DNA of 64,000 nt from assembly GCA_040219575.1 (NCBI GenBank), contig JAVJSD010000119.1, positions 91,109 through 155,108 of the forward strand, read 5' to 3'. The notes below the pieces were generated by a model. The model saw only the letters and a list, made by a program, of their open reading frames with translations. It did no database searches and was not told the origin of the DNA. The position numbers and the translations under genes were made by a program. This DNA is from JAVJSD01 sp040219575 (GTDB taxonomy: Bacteria > Planctomycetota > Planctomycetia > Pirellulales > Pirellulaceae). Below, piece by piece: positions 51,318 through 59,787 of the stretch; positions within the stretch are counted from its first letter, which is position 1, and every line of letters begins with the position of its first letter.

Positions 51318-52351
51318 ACGTGCAGATCGTCAGCGACTTCGAGAGCCGCTTGCTGCGGATCACGCAGGGTTTTCTCGGCGGCGCGCCGTGGGAGCAGGTG
51401 CGTCCGCTGCTGTCGGAGAAGGTGGAACGTCCCATCGGTTTCGCCGCCGCGGCGGGGCGGCTGCTGCAAGATACGCTCGCCAAGGGTTGCGTGCGGTATC
51501 TGGCCGAGGGGGGCTGGCGCAACGAGCGGTTCCTGCGCGGCGAGGCGATCGTCGAGGGCCGATTGTGGCGGCGACGGCCTGCGAGCGAACTGGCGCTCAC
51601 CTTCTCACGCAATACGCTCGATTTTTTGGTGTGGTGCACCGCCACGCGGCTCCAGGGCGCCAATGCGCGGTGGACGCCGCGCCGCGGAGCACCGCTCACG
51701 CTGGGCGACCGGCTGCTGTTTTTTCTGGCGTACCGAGCGGCCCGGCACTCGACGGCGGGCGACGTGCTGCGGCGGCAACCGTCGCTGGCCGAACACGGAC
51801 TCTGCCGCCTCGCCTTTCCGGAGGATTTCGCCGGCGTCGGCGAGCCGGTCGATCTCGACGCTTGGGTTGCTCCGCCGGCTTGCGTGGTGCTCGAATCGCT
51901 GCAGGACGAGCTTGCCACGACCTGGATGCAACTGGAACAGCGCAAGCCGCTGGTCGGCTCGCCGGCGGTCATGGGCGGAATCTCCGACTCGCAGGACATC
52001 GCGTTTTCGGCGCTGATCGCCGCGGCTGACGGCGCCGGCCGCCGCGACTTGGCGCGTTTCGTTCTTGACGTGGGACATCGCCTGCTGCGCAAACCGCGTC
52101 GCGTGGAGGAGTGGACCGGGGCGCTGCAGCTTGATGCGATGCGGCTCGCCGCGCGGCGCGACGTGCAACGTGCGGCGCTGGTGGTGCCCAGGGCGATCCT
52201 GCAACTCGAGCAATGGCAGCGTGAGGCGGTCGGCGTCGGGTATACTGACGAGGGCTACAACGCCGCCCAGCTCTGGAAGTCGGACTGGGAGCGGTTCGAG
52301 GGAGACGCCGTCTGCCGCAACGCCCGGGCCCTGCTGCGGCCGTTTCAGTAG
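51314..52351 (+). CDS. Hypothetical protein coupled to the radical-SAM gene (FtsH-ternary-system-like accessory)
   Basis: Encodes 345 residues from GTG 51314, which overlaps the upstream TGA in a GTGA junction, so translation is coupled. It has no signal peptide. Features are RLLQDTLAKGCVRYLAEGGW then RNERFLRGEAIVEGRLWRRR at the N-terminus, then a helical middle (LTLGDRLLFFLAYRAARHST) and a distinctive C-terminus VGVGYTDEGYNAAQLWKSDW then ERFEGDAVCRNARALLRPF. I recall this type from predicted FtsH ternary systems but cannot confirm it. It is clearly coding and operonic; the function is not known. Confidence 0.7.
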   Translation: MNVQIVSDFESRLLRITQGFLGGAPWEQVRPLLSEKVERPIGFAAAAGRLLQDTLAKGCVRYLAEGGWRNERFLRGEAIVEGRLWRRRPASELALTFSRNTLDFLVWCTATRLQGANARWTPRRGAPLTLGDRLLFFLAYRAARHSTAGDVLRRQPSLAEHGLCRLAFPEDFAGVGEPVDLDAWVAPPACVVLESLQDELATTWMQLEQRKPLVGSPAVMGGISDSQDIAFSALIAAADGAGRRDLARFVLDVGHRLLRKPRRVEEWTGALQLDAMRLAARRDVQRAALVVPRAILQLEQWQREAVGVGYTDEGYNAAQLWKSDWERFEGDAVCRNARALLRPFQ

Positions 52352-52373
52352 CCATGTTTCGAGGAGGTGAACC

Positions 52374-52943
52374 ATGAGTCGCTCATATCGCATCCGCGTT
52401 CGAGATTCACTCCGCCGGATCCTGCGGGCGAAAGACCACGTCGGCACGCAACTCGAATTGCTGCCGATCCTGCCGCCGGAAGCGATGGCCGAATTGCTGG
52501 CCGAGCAATTGCTCGCTCGGGGTTTCGAGCAAGACGGCGACGTGCTGCGCCGCGAGCAGAACGGCGTGGTGGTGCGCGTCGACTTGGCCGACGGCACGGT
52601 GACGATCTCGCTGGAGGAGGACGAGCACCTCACGCTCGAGCGCGCCCGCGACGGGCAGGTGTTCGGCGAATCGCGTGGCGAGGCCGACGCGGCGACGGAC
52701 AAGATCAGGAAAGATCTGGCCCGCGAGCTCTCGAAGGAGGCCCAAGAGCATCAAGCACAGTTGCAGCAGCGCGTGACCGAGCGGCTCGAAGGGGAATTGG
52801 CCGACTTGCAGCGCGAACTCGACCAGACGGCCAACCGCGTCACCGCCGAGGCGCTCAAGCGCAAGGCCGCGCAGCTCGGCAACATCAAGCAGGTGACCGA
52901 CGACGCGGAAACCGGCGAACTGACAATCGTCGTCGAGCTATAG
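52374..52943 (+). CDS. Coiled-coil protein resembling FtsH ternary system domain X5
   Basis: Encodes 189 residues. The ribosome site GAGGAGGTGA 5 bases before ATG 52374 is near perfect. The N-terminus MSRSYRIRVRDSLRRILRAK then DHVGTQLELLPILPPEAMAE and the strand RREQNGVVVRVDLADGTVTI form a small domain. A long coiled coil follows (ARELSKEAQEHQAQLQQRVT then ERLEGELADLQRELDQTANR). The tail AEALKRKAAQLGNIKQVTDD then AETGELTIVVEL is distinctive. My memory places this in the X5 family of FtsH ternary systems. No FtsH-like AAA ATPase, DUF1257 or ferredoxin gene is visible beside it. This is inference only. Confidence 0.7.
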   Translation: MSRSYRIRVRDSLRRILRAKDHVGTQLELLPILPPEAMAELLAEQLLARGFEQDGDVLRREQNGVVVRVDLADGTVTISLEEDEHLTLERARDGQVFGESRGEADAATDKIRKDLARELSKEAQEHQAQLQQRVTERLEGELADLQRELDQTANRVTAEALKRKAAQLGNIKQVTDDAETGELTIVVEL

Positions 52944-52967
52944 CGCCGAACGTCCTCGTCCGTGCTT

Positions 52968-53067
52968 CGTCGCGGAACTCGTGGGCGTTCCGATTCACCT
53001 CGAAAAAGCCTCACGACTTCCGCTACGCGATGCGACGTCGTGCACTAAACGTGACGTCGTGCACTAA
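52968..53067. repeat. Family A hairpin repeat, copy 6, and a 19-bp tandem duplication
   Basis: CGTCGCGGAACTCGTGGGCG then TTCCGA and TCACGACTTCCGCTACGCG form a diverged family A pair. Directly after, GACGTCGTGCACTAAACGT (53034) and its copy at 53053 make a two-unit tandem of period 19. The 301-base gap has no gene. Confidence 0.7.
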
Positions 53068-53244
53068 ACTTGGCTAGGCTGCCCGTGCCCGCTAGGAAAA
53101 GGCGAGTGGGATGCTCTTATCGAATTCACCAAAGAGAAGGAGGGACATCCGCCACGCGATCCTATTTGCAGCAGGCCTGACAACAACCCTAGCACACCGC
53201 GAACAACATTCAATCGCCACCGGCCCAGTTCACGATGGATCGCG

Positions 53245-54402
53245 TCAAACGCGTTCGAACACGGTGGCGATGCCCTGGCCGACGCCGATGCACATGGTGG
53301 CGACGCCGAGCGTGGCGTCGCGGTCGAGCATGGCGCGGATCAGCGTGGTGGCGATCCGCGCGCCGCTGGCGCCGAGCGGGTGTCCGATGGCGATCGCGCC
53401 GCCGCGGACGTTGACCTTCTCCTCGTCGAGCTTGAGCATGCGGAGGCAGGCCAGCGCCTGCGCGGCGAAGGCCTCGTTGAGCTCGATCAGGTCGATGTCG
53501 GCCAGCGTCAGCCCGGCCCGCTGGAGGACTTTCTTCACCGCCGGCACCGGGCCGGTTCCCATCACGCAGGGATCCACCCCGGCGACCGCCGTGGCGCGAA
53601 CGCGGACCAATGGCGCCAGGCCGAGGTCCTTCGCCTTCTCGTCCGACATCACCAGCAAGGCCGCCGCGCCGTCGTTGAGCGGCGAACTGTTGCCGGCGGT
53701 CACGGTTCCTGCCTTCGGCATGAATGCCGGCGGCAGGGCGGCCAGGGCCTCCAGGTTGGTGTCGCGGCGGACGCACTGGTCGTGATCGACGAGGAACCGC
53801 TGACCCTCTTCATCACGACCGTACACCAGAACCATCTCGCGCTCGAATTCCCCCTTATCCTGCGCGGCGGCGGCGAGCGTGTGGCTGCGTAGCGCGAAGC
53901 GGTCCTGGTCCTCGCGCGAGATGCCTTGCGTTTGCGCCAAAAACTCGGCCGTCACCCCCATGTGCAGCGCTCCCTTGCTAGTCCGCTGGAACAACTTGGG
54001 GTTGAGGTCCAAGCCGTGGTCCATCGGCAGGTGCTGCATGTGCTCCAGGCCGCCCACGATCTGCACGTCCTCGCCGCCGGCGATGATCGAATGCGCCGCC
54101 TGGTTGACGGCCTGCAGGCTGCTGCCGCACAGACGGTTGATCGTGGCCCCGCCGGCCGCCGCGGGCAGGCCCGACATCAGGCCGATGGTGCGGCCGACGT
54201 TCAGCCCTTGCTCGAGCGTTTGGTTGGTGTTGCCGAACACCACATCCTCCACCTCGGCGGCGTCGACGCCGGTCCGCTCGACGAGCGCCCGCACGCAGGC
54301 CACGGCGAGATCGTCGCTGCGCACGTCGCGAAAATATCCGCGCTCCGCGTGAGCGCGGCCGATCGGGGTGCGCACGCAATCGACGACGACAGCGCTTTTC
54401 AT
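53245..54402 (-). CDS. fadA: Acetyl-CoA C-acyltransferase (thiolase)
   Basis: A 385-residue thiolase that carries out the last step of beta-oxidation (thiolytic cleavage of 3-ketoacyl-CoA). The nucleophile Cys92 is in NRLCGSSLQAVNQAAHSI. The second active site is GGAIAIGHPLGASGARIATT (His), and the proton-donor Cys is in ATMCIGVGQGIATVFE at the C-terminus. The length is standard. It follows the multifunctional protein gene by 3 bases on the same strand, so the pair is a beta-oxidation operon. It could alternatively run as an acetoacetyl-CoA thiolase, but the partner argues for degradation. Confidence 0.93.
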   Translation of the reverse strand: MKSAVVVDCVRTPIGRAHAERGYFRDVRSDDLAVACVRALVERTGVDAAEVEDVVFGNTNQTLEQGLNVGRTIGLMSGLPAAAGGATINRLCGSSLQAVNQAAHSIIAGGEDVQIVGGLEHMQHLPMDHGLDLNPKLFQRTSKGALHMGVTAEFLAQTQGISREDQDRFALRSHTLAAAAQDKGEFEREMVLVYGRDEEGQRFLVDHDQCVRRDTNLEALAALPPAFMPKAGTVTAGNSSPLNDGAAALLVMSDEKAKDLGLAPLVRVRATAVAGVDPCVMGTGPVPAVKKVLQRAGLTLADIDLIELNEAFAAQALACLRMLKLDEEKVNVRGGAIAIGHPLGASGARIATTLIRAMLDRDATLGVATMCIGVGQGIATVFERV

Positions 54403-54405
54403 GGT

Positions 54406-56547
54406 CTACTCCTGGTAGAATTTTCCGCCCGAGGCCGCCAACTCCAACAGCAGCGGTGTGGGCTTGGCGCGCTCGCCCAGCGGTTCGAGCGGTTTGAGTT
54501 GCTCCACGATCTCCGCCGCGCCGAGCGTGTCGGCCCAAAACAGCAGTCCGCCCTTGAACGGCGGGAAGCCGATGCCGAAGATCAGGCCCAGGTCGACATC
54601 GCGCGCATCGCGAACGATGCCGTCCTCCAAGGCCCGCGTCGCTTCCAACAACATCGGCAGGAACAGGCGGGCGGTGATCTCCTCACGCGTCAGCAGCAGT
54701 TTCTCGGCCTTCATGTGCGGTACGACATACTCGTCGAGCGACAGATCGGGTTCGGCCCGCCGCTTCTTGTTCTGGTAGCTGAAGAATCCGGCGCCGCTCT
54801 TTTTGCCCAAGCGTCCCGCCGCGACCAGCGCTTCCAGAATCGGCGAGGTGCCGACGCGATCGGGGAAGGCCTCGGCCATCGTCTTGCCGGCGTACAGCGC
54901 CGTATCGAGGCCGACCATGTCGTACAGCGTGATCGGTCCCATCGGCATGCCGAAGCCGGTCGCCGCCTTGTCGATCTTCTCGATGGCGACGCCCTCGGAA
55001 AGCATCTCCAGCGCCTCGTTCATGTACGGCAGCAGCAGACGGTTGACGAGAAAGCCCGGCCCGTCGTTGCAGACGACGGGAAACTTGCCCAGCTTCTTGA
55101 CGTGGGCCACCGCGGCCACGACCGTCTCGTCGCTGGTTTGCTCGCCGCGGATCACCTCCACCAGCTTCATCCGGCGGACGGGATTGAAGAAGTGGATTCC
55201 GCAAAAACGCTCGGGCCGCTTCAGCCCCTCGGCCAGCGTCGAGATCGGAATCGTCGAAGTGTTGCTGGCGAAGACGGCGTCGTCGCGAAGCAGCGGTTCG
55301 AGGCGCTGATAGACCTTCCGCTTGATAGCGAGATTCTCGACGACCGCTTCGATTACCAGATCGCAGGGAGCGAACTCCTGATCGGATTTGCCAAGGTTCA
55401 ACAGCGGCCCGAACTCCACCGCCCGCGCGGCGCTGGGGCCCTTGGTCTGCTTGTCGTAAGAGACTTCCTCGAGCACGTTTTGCGCGCCGCGATCGAGGGC
55501 CGCGTCGTTTGCGTCGGTGAGCACCACGTGCAAGCGTCGCTTGACGTTCGCGGCGGCGATGCCCGCCCCCATGATGCCCGCCCCCACCACTCCCACACTC
55601 TCGAACGTGCGCGGCGGAAGGTCGTCGCGGTCGACGCCGCGGTCCTTCTTGTTGCGGTCGGTCAGGAAGAAGACGTTCAGCAGCGCGCGGTTGATCGGCG
55701 AACCGAACAGTCCCGCCATCCCCTCGGCTTCCTGCAGCAGGGCCTCGTCGGCGGGCAGCGAGGCGCACTCCAGCATCACCTCCAGCGCGAGCTCCGGCGC
55801 CGGATACTGCCCCTTCGTTTGCTGGCGAATCATGGCGGAATAGGTGGCCGCCAGGAAGCCGAGTTCGGTTTCATCGATCGGCAGCGGCTCGCTCCAGCGA
55901 CGGCGATCGACGAGATACTGCCTCGACTTCTGCTCGGCGCGGACCATGGCCAGCGCGGCCTTGAGCAGATCCTCGGCCGGCACGACGTCGTCGGCGTAAC
56001 CCATCGCGCGGGCGTCCGAGGCGTCGATCGTCTCTCCGCCGGTCACCATCTCGGCGGCGTTGCCAAGTCCCACCATCCGCGGCGCGCGCACCGTACCGCC
56101 CCAACCCGGGAACAGTCCCAGTTTCACTTCGGGAAATCCGAGTTGTGTCTTGGGGCTGTCGGACATCACGCGGCGATCGCACCAGGTGGCGAGTTCCGCA
56201 CCGCCGCCCAGGCACACTCCGTCGATGGCGGCCACCGTCACGAAGGGAGTCGCCGCCAGTCGCCCGAACAGCGTTTGCCCGTGACGGCAGAGCGCGACGA
56301 CGTCCTTGCGCGGCATGTCAAGCGAGACGGCGAACTCGCGCAGGTCGGCCCCGGCGATGAACGTGCCCGGCTTGCCCGAGATGATGACCAGCCCCGCCAA
56401 ATCGGTTCGCTTCTCCAGGGAGTCGAGGTGCTGCGACAGTTCGTCGAGCACGCCGCGGGAGAGCACGTTGGCCCCTTTCCCGGGCAGATCGACCGTCAGC
56501 ACGGCGACGTCCGGTTCGGGCTGCGTGAGTTTGATGGCGGGCGTCAT
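54406..56547 (-). CDS. fadJ: Multifunctional fatty-acid oxidation protein: enoyl-CoA hydratase / 3-hydroxyacyl-CoA dehydrogenase
   Basis: A 713-residue alpha-subunit type enzyme. The N-terminal crotonase domain (1-190) has VIISGKPGTFIAGADLREFA and AAIDGVCLGGGAELATWCDR with the oxyanion hole; FPEVKLGLFPGWGGTVRAPR follows. The NAD-binding domain begins at VGVVGAGIMGAGIAAANVKR then RLHVVLTD. The catalytic part is FCGIHFFNPVRRMKLVEVIR, followed by GFLVNRLLLPYMNEALEML. It performs two successive steps, and the thiolase downstream completes the cycle. FadB and FadJ types are not distinguishable here. Confidence 0.93.
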   Translation of the reverse strand: MTPAIKLTQPEPDVAVLTVDLPGKGANVLSRGVLDELSQHLDSLEKRTDLAGLVIISGKPGTFIAGADLREFAVSLDMPRKDVVALCRHGQTLFGRLAATPFVTVAAIDGVCLGGGAELATWCDRRVMSDSPKTQLGFPEVKLGLFPGWGGTVRAPRMVGLGNAAEMVTGGETIDASDARAMGYADDVVPAEDLLKAALAMVRAEQKSRQYLVDRRRWSEPLPIDETELGFLAATYSAMIRQQTKGQYPAPELALEVMLECASLPADEALLQEAEGMAGLFGSPINRALLNVFFLTDRNKKDRGVDRDDLPPRTFESVGVVGAGIMGAGIAAANVKRRLHVVLTDANDAALDRGAQNVLEEVSYDKQTKGPSAARAVEFGPLLNLGKSDQEFAPCDLVIEAVVENLAIKRKVYQRLEPLLRDDAVFASNTSTIPISTLAEGLKRPERFCGIHFFNPVRRMKLVEVIRGEQTSDETVVAAVAHVKKLGKFPVVCNDGPGFLVNRLLLPYMNEALEMLSEGVAIEKIDKAATGFGMPMGPITLYDMVGLDTALYAGKTMAEAFPDRVGTSPILEALVAAGRLGKKSGAGFFSYQNKKRRAEPDLSLDEYVVPHMKAEKLLLTREEITARLFLPMLLEATRALEDGIVRDARDVDLGLIFGIGFPPFKGGLLFWADTLGAAEIVEQLKPLEPLGERAKPTPLLLELAASGGKFYQE

Positions 56548-56827
56548 TTCGAAGCGCTCTCTGGAAAGCCGGCGGTTGGCGGAGAAGTCAGATCGCTATC
56601 TGGGGAATGCTACCCCTGCCGGGCGACGGGGAAAAGGCCTTGACCGCTGCCTGGACGTACGTCGGTCGTTCAGGTTGTAGCACCTCGTCGGGCGAGATTC
56701 GGCATTCCACAGGCGTGAATCCGCGCGGAACACCGGCTTCCTTGTCGGTTCCCGCCCCACCGTCGAGCTATGCTTTTCGGTGCGACAATCCAGGCGGGGG
56801 GAATGAGAAAAGGCAGGGCACAACATC

Positions 56828-59050
56828 ATGGATAGCGACGCGGCCACGCCGACATGCTGCCCGGCCAGCGAGGTTGTCACCGCGACGACTCCCGAGGACG
56901 GCGCCGCGCGGTTCTTCACGCATCTGTTCGACACCAGCGACTACCCGCCCCGCTGGTTCTGCGGCAATTGGAACTCGTTCGAAGGCTGGCTGCACATCGT
57001 CTCCGACGCGGCCATCTTCGGCGCGTACTTCACGATTCCCATCGTCCTTTTGTACTTCATCCTCCGCCGTCGCGATCTGCCTTTTCCACGCATCATCGTG
57101 TTGTTCGGGGCGTTCATTCTCTCCTGCGGGGCCGGGCACTTGCTGGAGGCCGTGATCTTCTGGCATCCCGTTTATCGGGCGGCCGGGCTGTTGAAGTGCT
57201 TCACCGCCGTCGTCTCGTGGATCACCGTGTTGGCGCTCATCCGCATCGTGCCGCGCGTGCTGCACTTTCCCGGCATCGCTCGCCTGAACGAGCGGCTATC
57301 GCAGGAAATCGAGCAACGGCAGCGCAGCGAATCGCACACTCGCGCCATCCTGGAGACGGCCGCCGACGCCATCATCACCATCGACGCCCAGGGCCTGGTG
57401 ATCTCGATGAACTCCGCCGCGGAAAGGATGTTCGGCTACGCTCCCGACGAAGTCATCGGCCGCAACATCAGCATGCTGATGCCGACGCCCTACCGCGACG
57501 AACACGATCAGTACCTCCGCAACTACCTGGCCTCGGGCGTCAAGAAGATCATCGGCATCGGCCGCGAAGCGCTGGCGCAGCGCAAGGATGGCGGCGAATT
57601 TCCCATCGAACTCGCCATCAGCGAGGTGCGGCAGGGCGAATCGCGCACCTTCACGGGAGTTGTCCGCGACATTACCGCTCGCAAAGAATCCGAAGAGGAA
57701 CTGCGCCGCTTCAACGAACAATTGCGAGAAGCCGGCGAAAGGGTCATGCTGCAGGCCGAGGAGTTGAAGTTCAAGACGCGCGATCTGGAGGAAGCGCGGC
57801 GCGCCGCCGATCTGGCCAATCGCAGCAAGGACGAGTTCCTGGCCAACATGAGCCACGAACTACGAACGCCCATGACGGCCATCCTGGGCTTCGCCGAGAT
57901 TCTGGTCGGAGACGACGCGGAGTGCATTCCTGCGGAACGCGCCGACGCGATTCAGACCATCCGCAGGAACGGAGAGCACCTGCTGGAGTTGATCAACGAC
58001 ATTCTGGATCTGTCGAAGATCGAGGCCGGGAAGCTCGAAATCGAACGGATCGACTGTTCTCCGTGGCAGATCATCGAGGACGTGGTCGGTTTGATGCGTG
58101 TTCGGGCTCAGGCCAAGAATTTGCCGCTGGAAGCCGAGCTGGAGGGCCCGATTCCGGCGACGTTTCGAACCGATCCGACGCGCCTGCGGCAGGTGCTGAT
58201 CAACCTCGTCGGCAACGCCATCAAGTTCACGGAACTGGGCAGCGTGCGCGTGATAGCGCGGATCGCCGAGTCCGCCGCCGGTTCGGCCCTCGAGTTCCGC
58301 GTTGTTGATACCGGAATCGGAATGGATGACGCGCAGGTCGCGCGGCTGTTTCGGCCGTTCACGCAGGCCGACACCTCCATCACGCGCAACTTTGGCGGCA
58401 CCGGCTTGGGCCTGGCGATCAGCCGGCGGCTGGCGGAAACGCTCGGCGGCGCCCTCGACGTCGTCAGCCGGCCCGGCCAGGGAACCACGTTCACCGTCTT
58501 GCTCCCCATCGACTTGCCGGCCGGCGCCGCGCTGATTCAGACTGCGTCCGACGCCTCGCCGGAACCGCGGGGCGGCGCGCCCGATTCATCTTCCGACTGC
58601 GCAGCTGAATCGGCTCCTCGATCAGCGCCCGATCCGCCGCGGCTGGCAGGCCGCATCCTGCTGGCCGAAGACGGCGTGGACAATCAACGACTCATCTCGT
58701 TCGTGCTCCGCAAGGCCGGCGCCGAAGTGACGGTGGTCGAGAATGGCAAGCTCGCTTGCGAGGCGATTTTGCAGGCGGTCGCCGAGGGCCTCCCGTACGA
58801 CATGGTGCTGATGGACATGCAGATGCCCGTGCTCGACGGCTACAGCGCCACCCGGCGGCTGCGGCAGGACGGCTATGACGGGGTGATTGTGGCGCTCACC
58901 GCGCATGCCATGTCGGGGGATCGGCAGCGTTGCCTGGATGCCGGCTGCGACGACTATGCGACCAAACCCATCGAACGCCGCAACCTCATCGCGTTGGCGA
59001 GCCGTCATATGACGGCCGCGGAACCAAGTTCGGGCGGCGCCGCCGACTAA
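56828..59050 (+). CDS. Hybrid histidine kinase with ethylene-receptor-type membrane domain, haem PAS domain and receiver
   Basis: A 740-residue sensor. Residues 45-150 contain three membrane helices that match the ETR1 ethylene-binding domain: Asp60, Tyr67, Ile70, Pro71, Ile97, Cys100 and His104 have the exact spacings of Asp25, Tyr32, Ile35, Pro36, Ile62, Cys65 and His69 in ETR1. The PAS domain (165-285) keeps the FixL pattern MPTPYRDEHDQYLRNYLASG then VKKIIGIGREALAQRKDGGE, with His226 and Arg246 at the spacing of haem His200 and Arg220. A coiled coil, an H-box FLANMSHELRTPMTAILGF (His343), an ATPase domain (DTGIGMDDAQVARLFRPFTQ) and a receiver with VLMDMQMPVLDGY follow. It probably senses a small gas or redox signal. 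Confidence 0.9.
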   Translation: MDSDAATPTCCPASEVVTATTPEDGAARFFTHLFDTSDYPPRWFCGNWNSFEGWLHIVSDAAIFGAYFTIPIVLLYFILRRRDLPFPRIIVLFGAFILSCGAGHLLEAVIFWHPVYRAAGLLKCFTAVVSWITVLALIRIVPRVLHFPGIARLNERLSQEIEQRQRSESHTRAILETAADAIITIDAQGLVISMNSAAERMFGYAPDEVIGRNISMLMPTPYRDEHDQYLRNYLASGVKKIIGIGREALAQRKDGGEFPIELAISEVRQGESRTFTGVVRDITARKESEEELRRFNEQLREAGERVMLQAEELKFKTRDLEEARRAADLANRSKDEFLANMSHELRTPMTAILGFAEILVGDDAECIPAERADAIQTIRRNGEHLLELINDILDLSKIEAGKLEIERIDCSPWQIIEDVVGLMRVRAQAKNLPLEAELEGPIPATFRTDPTRLRQVLINLVGNAIKFTELGSVRVIARIAESAAGSALEFRVVDTGIGMDDAQVARLFRPFTQADTSITRNFGGTGLGLAISRRLAETLGGALDVVSRPGQGTTFTVLLPIDLPAGAALIQTASDASPEPRGGAPDSSSDCAAESAPRSAPDPPRLAGRILLAEDGVDNQRLISFVLRKAGAEVTVVENGKLACEAILQAVAEGLPYDMVLMDMQMPVLDGYSATRRLRQDGYDGVIVALTAHAMSGDRQRCLDAGCDDYATKPIERRNLIALASRHMTAAEPSSGGAAD

Positions 59051-59075
59051 CCCGGTCGCACAACGGTGGTTCGTT

Positions 59076-59495
59076 CTAAGGCTCGACGTCGCGCTCGTCG
59101 AACAACGCATCGACGTCGTCGGGGGCGATTCGCCACTTGCGGCCCTGCGAATCGGACGACATCAGTTGCAGCACGATGCGTCGGGTCTTGGCGACGCCGC
59201 CGTAGGCCACATCGACGACGATCGAACGCGACGTTCGGCCGGTGATGCGGTACAGGTCGCCCTTGCGCTCGAAGGTCAACCGGGTGAAGGCCGGCGTCTC
59301 CTCGAGCGTCTCCGTCTTGAGCGCGTTCCACAGTTCATCCGCATCCCGACTGCCGTCGTCGCTGGCGTTGCCCTTGAGAATCAACGCGCCTTCAACGCGA
59401 ACTTCGATCGGCACGTAACGAGCCGCGCAGGCCGTTCCTCCGCCGAGACCCGCGAAGACGCACATCAACAACATGCTGCAATGAATCCTCATCAT
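59076..59495 (-). CDS. Small exported hypothetical protein
   Basis: Encodes 139 residues from ATG 59495 (MMRIHCSMLLMCVFAGLGGG then TACAARYVP). It has a signal sequence ending near TACAA, with a GGAAG ribosome site. The mature part VRVEGALILKGNASDDGSRD and FTRLTFERKGDLYRITGRTS then VDVAYGGVAKTRRIVLQLMS is beta-rich. I recognise no family. It is convergent with the kinase gene, 25 bases past the latter's stop. Confidence 0.6.
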   Translation of the reverse strand: MMRIHCSMLLMCVFAGLGGGTACAARYVPIEVRVEGALILKGNASDDGSRDADELWNALKTETLEETPAFTRLTFERKGDLYRITGRTSRSIVVDVAYGGVAKTRRIVLQLMSSDSQGRKWRIAPDDVDALFDERDVEP

Positions 59496-59659
59496 CGACA
59501 CTTCCTTCCTGGCGCTGAGTTTGACGCCCCACAACGTTTTCAGGCTTCGACTAGGGCGCGACGAAGCCTCCGGACAAGTCCTGGCTATAAGCACCATGGC
59601 CAAAAGCGCCGGTTGACCGACATGGATTCCGAAAAAAGAGCAGGCCGTTTCCGAATGCT

Positions 59660-59690
59660 GTAGCGGAAGTCGCCAGACTTCCGAAATCGC
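59660..59690. repeat. Family A single arm, copy 7
   Basis: GTAGCGGAAGTCGCCAGACT then TCCGAAATCGC matches the left arm of the other copies; no second arm is seen. It is internally palindromic. Confidence 0.8.
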
Positions 59691-59787
59691 ATCAACCCTC
59701 AGAGCACTCGCCCGTCTTGGGGCGCGGGCCGGCCGACGTTCCCGTTCAGAACATGGCCTCGCCGTCGCGAGGGCGGGAATCCGCCTG

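Noticed and set aside
53110..53785. A plus-strand gene from 53111
   Set aside because: It is antisense to the thiolase, which has all family motifs.
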